Assembly (NCBI GenBank): GCA_964462135.1
Contig: CAYWWK010000033.1
Location: 1-19,624 of the forward strand
Reading direction: 5' to 3'
DNA length: 19,624 nt
Source: MGBC163016 sp964462135
GTDB taxonomy: Bacteria; Actinomycetota; Coriobacteriia; Coriobacteriales; Eggerthellaceae
Shown: positions 13,783-19,624 of the stretch, in pieces
Layout of the letters: each line of letters starts with the position of its first letter
How positions within the stretch are numbered: position 1 is the stretch's first letter
Program-made: the position numbers and the translations under genes
Notes under the pieces: model-generated
The model's database searches: none
What the model was told of the DNA's origin: nothing
Seen by the model: the letters and a program-made list of their open reading frames with translations, nothing else

Positions 13783-16497
13783 TTACAGCTCTTCCAAGTC
13801 AAAGGACAGAGGCCCTTCAACCCGGCAGGTGTAATCTCCCTCTGCATCGATATCGATCAGCACATGGCTGCCATCATGCAAATCTCCCGTGATGACCTTT
13901 TGGGCTATGCGGTCCACGATCTCACGCTGGATCAGCCGCTTCAAAGGACGCGCACCGAACACCGGATCGAAGCCATCGATGGCCAGATGCTCCATAGCGG
14001 CCGGCGTCACATCAAGCGTTATGCGGCGCTTCGCCAAGCGATCACGGACCTCTTCAAGCTGCAGATCGACAATGGGTTCGATGGTGGAGATGGACAGCTC
14101 GTTGAAGGTGACGATGTCATCGATGCGGTTCAGGAACTCAGGACGGAAGGTGTTGCGCAGCGCATCGTTGATCTTGTTCGTGAACTCCTTCAGCTTCTGC
14201 GCGGCGGCATCAGCGGTCATGTTCGCGATGCCTTCCATCATCTCGCCCATGGTCTCACCCGTAGCCTCATTCGCGTCCATCTCGGCGCTCTCTGCCGCAT
14301 GATCGCGGATGATCTGGCTTCCGATGTTCGACGTCATGATGATGATGGAGTTCTTGAAGTTGACGACCCGGCCCTGTCCATCGGTCAGGCGCCCATCATC
14401 CAGAACCTGCAACAGGATGTTGAACACATCCGGATGCGCTTTCTCAATCTCATCCAGCAAGATGACCGAATAGGGATGGCGTCGTACCGCTTCAGTCAGC
14501 TGCCCACCCTCGTCATAGCCAACGTATCCCGGAGGCGCTCCGATGAGACGCTGCACGCTGAACTTCTCCATGTACTCAGACATGTCGATGCGGATCATGG
14601 CCTTCTCGGAATCGAACAGATACTCTGCCAACGCCTTGGCAAGCTCGGTCTTGCCAACACCGGTGGGACCCAGGAACAGGAATGATCCGATGGGCTTCTC
14701 AGGATCAGACAAACCGGCGCGATTGCGTCGGATGGCACCGGCCACCACGTTCACCGCCTTGTCCTGACCGATGACGCGCTTCTTGAGTTCCTCTTCCAAG
14801 TCAACCAGCTTCTCCATCTCACCCTGCATCATCTTGGTGACGGGGATGCCGGTCCAGGTGGAGACGACTTGGGCGATCTCCTCTTCGGAGACTTCCTCCT
14901 TGAGGATGGCACCGGCCTCTTGGCTGGCCTTCAGCTGTTCCTCGGCATCATGAAGCTGCTGCTGCAGCTGCGGAATGCGCGCATAGCGAATCTCAGAAGC
15001 CAGGGACAGATCCCCATCGCGCGTGGCGCGCTCCTCTTCCAGCTTCGCGGAATCCAACTCTGCCTTGAGATTCTGCACACCGACGATGACATCCTTTTCG
15101 TTTTGCCAAGCAGCCTTCTGGGCATCAAGCGCCTCCCTGGCCGTGGCGATGTCCTGCCTGAGCTTCTCCAGACGCTCCGCGGAGGCCTCATCGGATTCCT
15201 TCATCAGCGCCTGCTCTTCGATCTGCATCTGCGTGAGCCTGCGCTCTGCCACATCCACGTCCTCTGGCATGGAGTCTATCTCGATGCGCAGACGGCTTGC
15301 AGCCTCATCCATGAGATCGATTGCCTTGTCTGGCAGAAAACGGTCGGAGATATAGCGATCAGACAGTTCGGCCGATGCCACGATGGCACCGTCGGTGATG
15401 CGCACGCCGTGATGGATCTCGTACTTCTCCTTGAGGCCGCGAAGGATGGCAATGGTATCCTCCACGGTGGGCTCATTCACCATGACAGGTTGGAACCTGC
15501 GCTCAAGGGCGGCGTCCTTCTCAACGTATTTGCGGTATTCGTCCAAGGTGGTTGCGCCGATGGCATGCAATTCCCCACGGGCAAGCGCAGGTTTGAGCAT
15601 GTTGCCCGCATCCAGCGAGGAATCACCACCAGCACCTGCGCCGACGATGGTATGGAGCTCATCAATGAACAGGATGATGTTCCCGCCCGCTTCCTTCACC
15701 TCACGCAGCACTGATTTCAGACGGTCTTCGAATTCACCACGATACTTCGCTCCCGCCATCATGGCACCCAGGTCAAGGGAGATGATCTCCCGATCGCGCA
15801 GGCTGGAGGGGACATCGCCTGCCACGATGCGCTGCGCCAAGCCCTCGACGATGGCCGTCTTGCCAGTGCCGGGTTCACCGATGAGAACGGGATTGTTCTT
15901 GGTGCGACGGCTCAGCACCTGTATGGTGCGCCGTATCTCCTCAGAGCGCCCGATGACAGGGTCCATCTTGCCCTCACGCGCCTGTTGGGTGAGGTTCTGT
16001 CCGTATTGCTCAAGCGCTTCGAACTGCGTCTTGTCGGTCTGCGAGGTCACACGGGTATCTCCTCGAAGCGCTTCATAGGCTGCTTCGATGTTCTTGCGGG
16101 TGACCCCTGCCGTGGAAAGCAGTTTGCCGGCCTCATCATTGCCTTCGGACAGCGCGATCAGCATATGCTCGGAGGTTGCATAGGAATCTCCCAGCTTCTC
16201 AGCGATCTTCACGGCGTTGTCAATGGTCTTGATGAATGCCTGCGACGGAGCCGCCATGGGCATGGCGGAGCTGGTTGCCTTCGGCATCTTCGCGATGGCG
16301 TCCTCGATGTTCTGTGAAATCCACACCGGATCGGCGCCGATGCGCTTCATGATGGCTGCGATGTTGTTCTCGTCAGCATCCATCAGAGCCTTCAGAAGGT
16401 GTATTGGCTCGATCATGGCAGCATCGGCATCAGCAGCGACGCTCATCGCGCTCTGCACTGCCTCTTGCGCCGTGACGGCCAGTTTGTCAAGCCTCAT
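13783..16497 (-). CDS. clpB: ClpB disaggregase (Hsp100)
   Basis: ClpB threads aggregated proteins through a hexameric ring together with DnaK/DnaJ/GrpE. The 904-residue protein begins with the standard MRLDKLAVTAQEA. It has an N-domain (to about 145), NBD1 with Walker A GEPGTGKT (207-214) and Walker B LFIDE (276-280), the coiled-coil middle domain (about 400-525), and NBD2 with Walker A GPTGVGKT (610-617), LLDE (680-683) and FRPEFLNRID (784-793). Between TSN (722-724) and FRPEF there are 59 residues, about 30 more than in E. coli ClpB. The extra part is Met/Glu/Ala-rich (about 733-766). ATG 16497 follows AGGAAAAC. An in-frame upstream ATG (16611) adds 38 unrelated residues and is rejected. 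It lies downstream of hspR, as in other actinobacterial heat-shock loci. Confidence 0.97.
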   Translation of the reverse strand: MRLDKLAVTAQEAVQSAMSVAADADAAMIEPIHLLKALMDADENNIAAIMKRIGADPVWISQNIEDAIAKMPKATSSAMPMAAPSQAFIKTIDNAVKIAEKLGDSYATSEHMLIALSEGNDEAGKLLSTAGVTRKNIEAAYEALRGDTRVTSQTDKTQFEALEQYGQNLTQQAREGKMDPVIGRSEEIRRTIQVLSRRTKNNPVLIGEPGTGKTAIVEGLAQRIVAGDVPSSLRDREIISLDLGAMMAGAKYRGEFEDRLKSVLREVKEAGGNIILFIDELHTIVGAGAGGDSSLDAGNMLKPALARGELHAIGATTLDEYRKYVEKDAALERRFQPVMVNEPTVEDTIAILRGLKEKYEIHHGVRITDGAIVASAELSDRYISDRFLPDKAIDLMDEAASRLRIEIDSMPEDVDVAERRLTQMQIEEQALMKESDEASAERLEKLRQDIATAREALDAQKAAWQNEKDVIVGVQNLKAELDSAKLEEERATRDGDLSLASEIRYARIPQLQQQLHDAEEQLKASQEAGAILKEEVSEEEIAQVVSTWTGIPVTKMMQGEMEKLVDLEEELKKRVIGQDKAVNVVAGAIRRNRAGLSDPEKPIGSFLFLGPTGVGKTELAKALAEYLFDSEKAMIRIDMSEYMEKFSVQRLIGAPPGYVGYDEGGQLTEAVRRHPYSVILLDEIEKAHPDVFNILLQVLDDGRLTDGQGRVVNFKNSIIIMTSNIGSQIIRDHAAESAEMDANEATGETMGEMMEGIANMTADAAAQKLKEFTNKINDALRNTFRPEFLNRIDDIVTFNELSISTIEPIVDLQLEEVRDRLAKRRITLDVTPAAMEHLAIDGFDPVFGARPLKRLIQREIVDRIAQKVITGDLHDGSHVLIDIDAEGDYTCRVEGPLSFDLEEL

Positions 16498-16584
16498 TGG
16501 TTTTCCTTTCCTTTGCTGTATCTCAATCGTACGAACCCACATGCGTCTGTAAGGATTCGACGGATACCTGATATTGCCCTGTCC

Positions 16585-16598
16585 CCAATCCGGATTGG
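16585..16598. promoter_or_regulatory. 14-nt perfect palindrome upstream of clpB
   Basis: CCAATCCGGATTGG is perfectly self-complementary and lies 88-101 nt upstream of the clpB ATG, in the 181-nt gap after hspR. It does not match the HAIR operator consensus for HspR (CTTGAGT-N7-ACTCAAG). It may be a regulator site or chance. Downstream of it a weak promoter (CTTACA-16 nt-TACGAT, minus strand) could serve clpB. Confidence 0.35.
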
Positions 16599-16633
16599 CT
16601 GCGTCCGACATGGGACTTCAAGACAAGAGACAA

Positions 16634-16668
16634 GATCAGGTGCCCGCCGAAGCCACGGTGTCCTGACC
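16634..16668 (-). terminator. Possible weak terminator after hspR
   Basis: On the minus strand GGTCAGG (16668-16662) pairs with CCTGATC (16640-16634), with one G-T pair, around a GC-rich interior. It is followed by the T-rich TTGTCTCTTGTCTTG. It starts 11 nt after the hspR stop. It could reduce read-through into clpB. Confidence 0.4.
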
Positions 16669-16678
16669 CCCACGAAGA

Positions 16679-17104
16679 TCACTTTGTGAAGAACCTCACT
16701 GTCTGGGAAGTGTTGGTCAGCCAGTGGAACACCGGGGGAAGATCGGACATGCGGACGAGTGCATTCGCCGGAGCATCCGAGTCGAGTTCGGCTACCCGCC
16801 GGGCGAGCCGGTGATAGCGCTTGTGCATGCTCTCGAGCTCCGCTGCTGCATCATCCAGCTGATTCTGCAGATCCAGAATGCGCGTGACTCCTGCAAGGTT
16901 GATCCCCTCAGCGGTCAATTCGTTGATCAATTCAAGCCTGTCTATGTCGGCCTGCGAATACATCCTGGTATTGCCGCTGGTTCTTTGTGGGGTAACCAAA
17001 CCCTTCTGCTCGTAAGCACGCAGGGTTTGCGGATGCACACCGGCCAACTGAGCCGCAACGCTGATCATGTAGAGGGGGCGATTGCGGTCTGATGCGGCTA
17101 CCAT
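16679..17104 (-). CDS. hspR: HspR, MerR-family heat-shock repressor
   Basis: HspR represses the dnaK operon, and often clpB, by binding HAIR operators with DnaK as co-repressor. The 141-residue protein opens with RPLYMISVAAQLAGVHPQTL (9-28), the MerR winged-helix turn-helix, followed by RAYEQKGLVTPQRTSGNTRMYSQADI (29-54). A coiled-coil dimer helix follows (about 75-110) with a hydrophobic C-terminal tail. ATG 17104 overlaps the dnaJ stop (in ATGGTAG), so it is translated with dnaJ as the fourth gene of the operon. The dnaK promoter with its expected HAIR site is beyond the right edge. Confidence 0.95.
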   Translation of the reverse strand: MVAASDRNRPLYMISVAAQLAGVHPQTLRAYEQKGLVTPQRTSGNTRMYSQADIDRLELINELTAEGINLAGVTRILDLQNQLDDAAAELESMHKRYHRLARRVAELDSDAPANALVRMSDLPPVFHWLTNTSQTVRFFTK

Positions 17105-18075
17105 GGCCGCACTGCTTCCGGAGTAGCGGCCAAGAATGCCTCCATGGCCTCTTTCTGCTTGTCATTCATGTCGGTGGGCGTCTTCACACGCACGCGGATC
17201 TTCAAGTTGCCGAAGGCTTCCTTGTCCTTCGCCTTGATATCCTTGGCGCCCTTCCCTTTGATGGTAAGCACCTTGCCATCTTGAGTGCCAGCTGGTATCT
17301 TCACCCGCACCTTCTTGCCATCAGGGGTTGGGACGACGATGCTGGTTCCCAATGCGGCTTCAGCCACATTGATGGGCAGATCAACAACGACATCGGCTTT
17401 GTCCCGCTTGAAATAGGGATGCTCGGTGATATGCGTCGTGATCAGAAGATCCCCCGCGGGGCCGCCATTCTGACCCAGACCGCCCTTGCCCTTGTAGCGC
17501 AGGCGTCCACCTTCGCGAGCCCCAGCCGGGACCTTGACCTCGATGGTGTCCGACTCGGTCTTGCCGGGAATGCGCACTGTCACCATTTTCGTGGTGCCAT
17601 TGAAAGCCTCATCGAAGGTCACATCCAGTGTGACCGACATATCCTGGCCCTTCTGCGCACGATTCGCGCCAAAGTCCCAATCAGACCCGAAGGCACCTTC
17701 GCCATGGCGGATGCTCTCCAAGATGTCTGACCAGTCGATGCCGCCAAAGCCGCCACCCCCACCAGAGGTGTACGTGTAGGTATTGCCGCCGCCGGCTCCA
17801 CCGAAGATGTCTTCGTAGTTGAATCCAGCGCCGCCGCCCTGACCACCCCACGGGATCTGGTTCTCGTTCGCCGTTCCGTATTGATCGTAGAGGGCCTTCT
17901 TCTTCTCATCAGAGAGAACCTCGTAGGCCTCGTTGATCTCCTTGAACTTGGCCTCATCACCCCCTGCATCAGGATGATGGGTGCGGGCAAGCTTGCGGAA
18001 TGCCTTCTTTATCTCATCTTGGGAAGCCGTGCGCGGAACGCCCAGCGTTTTGTAGTAATCAGGTGCCGCTGCCAT
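17098..18075 (-). CDS. dnaJ: DnaJ-type co-chaperone without zinc finger (type II / CbpA-like)
   Basis: J-domain proteins stimulate the DnaK ATPase and deliver substrates. The 325-residue protein has a J domain (about 6-69) with the HPD motif at 34-36, a Gly/Phe-rich linker (about 78-125) and two beta-barrel substrate domains (about 143-310), with GKGGLGQNGGPAGDLL at the domain boundary. No CxxCxGxG repeats are present, so it lacks the zinc-finger region of classical DnaJ and is organised like CbpA. Its place in dnaK-grpE-dnaJ-hspR makes it the main partner of this DnaK. AGGAGGTGG precedes ATG 18075. A 139-nt gap separates it from grpE. Confidence 0.95.
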   Translation of the reverse strand: MAAAPDYYKTLGVPRTASQDEIKKAFRKLARTHHPDAGGDEAKFKEINEAYEVLSDEKKKALYDQYGTANENQIPWGGQGGGAGFNYEDIFGGAGGGNTYTYTSGGGGGFGGIDWSDILESIRHGEGAFGSDWDFGANRAQKGQDMSVTLDVTFDEAFNGTTKMVTVRIPGKTESDTIEVKVPAGAREGGRLRYKGKGGLGQNGGPAGDLLITTHITEHPYFKRDKADVVVDLPINVAEAALGTSIVVPTPDGKKVRVKIPAGTQDGKVLTIKGKGAKDIKAKDKEAFGNLKIRVRVKTPTDMNDKQKEAMEAFLAATPEAVRPW

Positions 18076-18173
18076 AGAAACGTTCCACCTCCTATTCCCT
18101 CATCATCTTTCTTTATCCGCTTCACAGGATGCAAGCCCGCACTGCGGATTCACACGGTTGCTCAACCTTTGCA

Positions 18174-18193
18174 GCAAGGGCCTCGACCCTTGC
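18174..18193. repeat. 7-bp perfect hairpin in the grpE-dnaJ gap
   Basis: Arms GCAAGGG (18174-18180) and CCCTTGC (18187-18193) pair around CCTCGA, 21 nt after the grpE stop on the minus strand. No U-tract follows in that direction. It may be an RNA-processing or stability element within the dnaK operon transcript. Short AGGTTGAG words repeat on both sides of it. Confidence 0.4.
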
Positions 18194-18214
18194 TTTCGCA
18201 GGCCTCAACCTGTG

Positions 18215-18913
18215 CTACGACTCGTCTTCGGGTTTCTCCCGCTTCGGGCCGCCGGTGGTCACCGTCACCATGGCGGGTCTCAAGACCTTGGTGCCAATCT
18301 TGTAGCCCTTCTGGTACACGTCATTCACCGTCTCGTCTGGCTGGCTTGGGTCTTCAACCGTGCCAACCGCTTGAGCCTCCAAGGCCTCGAAGGCCTCACC
18401 CTTGGGATCGATCACGTCAACCCCATCCTTCTTGAGGGTGTCAACGAACTTGTTGAGCACCGCTCGCACACCATCAAGCAGACCGGTTTCGCCGTTCTTC
18501 TCGGCGTAGTCGATGGAACGCTCAAGATCATCGATTACCGGAATCAGGCTGGTCACCAGCTTCTCAGCCGCCAACGCCTTCTGGACCTCCTGCTGTTCTT
18601 TGGTGCGCCTGCGATAGGTGTCCCACTCAGCATGGAGACGCAGGTACTTGTCCTTCCATTCTGCCGCTTCACGCTGGGAATCCGCTGCTTGGGCTTCTGC
18701 CTCGACTTCATCAAGCGCATTGTCCACGATGGCAGCGGCCTCCGCTTCGAGCACCGCCTCTTCCAACTCCTCGGCGTCTACCGCCCCAGATTCCACTGCA
18801 TCTTCGACAGGGGTCTTCTCAGCCGTCGTCTCATTCGCAACGGATGCGCCTTTCGGCGCATCCGCATGGGCGTTTACGGGAGTTGCGGCTGATGATGTCT
18901 TCTGATCAGCCAT
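18215..18913 (-). CDS. grpE: GrpE nucleotide exchange factor
   Basis: GrpE dimers release ADP from DnaK. The 232-residue protein has a long acidic, low-complexity N-terminus (about 1-75), a coiled-coil helix (about 78-120, EWKDKYLRLHAEWDTYRRRT), the four-helix region LIPVIDDLERSIDYAE (123-138) and a C-terminal beta domain ending VYQKGYKIGTKVLRPAMVTVT (200-220), the family signature. Its ATG is 5 nt after the dnaK stop and its ribosome-binding site lies inside the dnaK 3' end, showing tight coupling. Confidence 0.96.
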   Translation of the reverse strand: MADQKTSSAATPVNAHADAPKGASVANETTAEKTPVEDAVESGAVDAEELEEAVLEAEAAAIVDNALDEVEAEAQAADSQREAAEWKDKYLRLHAEWDTYRRRTKEQQEVQKALAAEKLVTSLIPVIDDLERSIDYAEKNGETGLLDGVRAVLNKFVDTLKKDGVDVIDPKGEAFEALEAQAVGTVEDPSQPDETVNDVYQKGYKIGTKVLRPAMVTVTTGGPKREKPEDES

Positions 18914-18918
18914 TGCAA

Positions 18919-19624
18919 CTACTTCCCTTCTTCCGCGTCGTCATCCTCGACCACTTCGTAATCAGCCTCGAGGGTGTCATCCGCTGGCGCCGTCTCAGCC
19001 GCCGCAGCCTGGGCTCCCGCCGCAGCGCCCTCAGTGGAGTAGACCACCTCGGCCAGCTTGTAACCTGCCTGCTGCATCTTCTCAGTGGCAGCCTTGATGG
19101 CATCCAGATCAGTGCCCTGTAGTGCTGACTGTGCTTCAGCGATGGCGGACTCAGCCTCAGCCTTCGCGTCTGCCGGAACCTTGTCACCAAGCTCAGAGAG
19201 CGTCTGCTGGGTGGCACCGACCAAGGCCTCAGCGTTGTTGCGTACCTCGACCTCTTCCTTGTGCTTCGCATCCTCTTCGGCGTGCTGCTCAGCATCCTTG
19301 ACCATGCGATCCACTTCGTCATCAGAAAGCGCAGTGGAACCTGAGATGGTGATCTGCTGCTGCTTGCCCGTGCCCAAATCCTTCGCGGACACGTTCACAA
19401 TGCCGTTGGCGTCAATGTCGAAGGTGACCTCGATCTGCGGAACGCCTCGGCGAGCTGCGGGGATACCGGTCAGCTGGAAGCGACCAAGGGTCTTGTTGCC
19501 AGCCGCCATCTCGCGTTCACCCTGCAGAACATGAACCTCGACGGAGGTTTGGTTGTCAGCGGCCGTGGAGTAGATCTCTGTCTTGCGGGTAGGGATGGTG
19601 GTGTTGCGCTCGATCATCTTGGTC
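18919..19624 (-). CDS. dnaK: DnaK (Hsp70), C-terminal part, truncated by the window edge
   Basis: Only the last 235 or so residues are inside the window, and the reading frame continues past the right edge. They cover the end of the interdomain/substrate-binding region (TKMIERNTTIPTRKTEIYS), the beta-sandwich (VLQGEREMAAGNKTLGRF, LTGIPAARRGVPQIEVTF, ANGIVNVSAKDLGTGK) and the helical lid (LSDDEVDRMVKDAEQHAEED). The acidic tail is EADYEVVEDDDAEEGK. It heads the dnaK-grpE-dnaJ-hspR operon. Nothing suggests it is broken. It is partial only because of the window. Confidence 0.97.
   Translation of the reverse strand, partial: TKMIERNTTIPTRKTEIYSTAADNQTSVEVHVLQGEREMAAGNKTLGRFQLTGIPAARRGVPQIEVTFDIDANGIVNVSAKDLGTGKQQQITISGSTALSDDEVDRMVKDAEQHAEEDAKHKEEVEVRNNAEALVGATQQTLSELGDKVPADAKAEAESAIAEAQSALQGTDLDAIKAATEKMQQAGYKLAEVVYSTEGAAAGAQAAAAETAPADDTLEADYEVVEDDDAEEGK

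Noticed and set aside
13450..14685. 411-residue plus-strand frame opposite clpB, the small gene and the sortase
   Set aside because: It crosses three minus-strand genes and a terminator and has no recognisable domain.
16498..16611. 38-residue N-terminal extension of ClpB
   Set aside because: ClpB proteins begin at MRLDKL, and the good ribosome-binding site is directly before ATG 16497. The extension has no family match and overlaps the palindrome.

Overview
The window looks like a stretch of the chromosome of an anaerobic, fairly GC-rich actinobacterium, most likely of class Coriobacteriia (Eggerthellaceae-like). This is inferred from three things: an oxygen-sensitive class III ribonucleotide reductase with its activase, the actinobacterial heat-shock order dnaK-grpE-dnaJ-hspR followed by clpB, and a PASTA-domain Ser/Thr kinase. 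The genus cannot be fixed from sequence reading alone. Most genes are core housekeeping genes. I see no prophage, transposase, CRISPR array or obvious defence island.

Left part, plus strand (1-5647). A repeat-rich leader (inverted repeats and a 40-nt tandem repeat) precedes a tRNA-Arg(CCU) gene with its own promoter-like element and terminator. Next comes a two-gene unit: a divergent homocysteine S-methyltransferase-like protein that appears to have lost its paired zinc cysteines, overlapped by a 101-residue protein I do not recognise. A 367-nt intergenic region carries a duplicated 27-nt hairpin, then a promoter with two NrdR-box-like operators 32 nt apart. That promoter leads into nrdD, a short MscS-type channel gene, and nrdG, whose start overlaps the end of the channel gene.

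Centre (5648-6044). This is a 397-nt convergent region with no credible gene. It holds a large, terminator-like inverted repeat and two further perfect inverted repeats.

Right part, minus strand, read from the right edge leftwards. The chaperone cluster is dnaK (3' part only), grpE, dnaJ (a zinc-finger-less type), hspR and clpB (with an unusual insertion in the second ATPase domain). A 39-residue single-pass membrane protein and a class B-like sortase follow. Then comes the tightly coupled cluster purM-purN-xdhC-like-purH, with ATGA overlaps between purM/purN and purN/xdhC-like. The last gene is a PASTA Ser/Thr kinase standing alone, without the phosphatase or cell-division genes that often flank such kinases.

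Together the genes cover anaerobic dNTP supply (nrdDG), late IMP synthesis (purM, N, H), protein quality control under HspR, and envelope sensing or assembly (kinase, sortase, MscS). I found no clearly new multi-gene system. The points most worth a second look are the zinc-less methyltransferase-like pair, the XdhC-like protein inside the purine operon, the unannotated 39-residue membrane protein beside the sortase, the channel gene between nrdD and nrdG, and the structured intergenic repeats.
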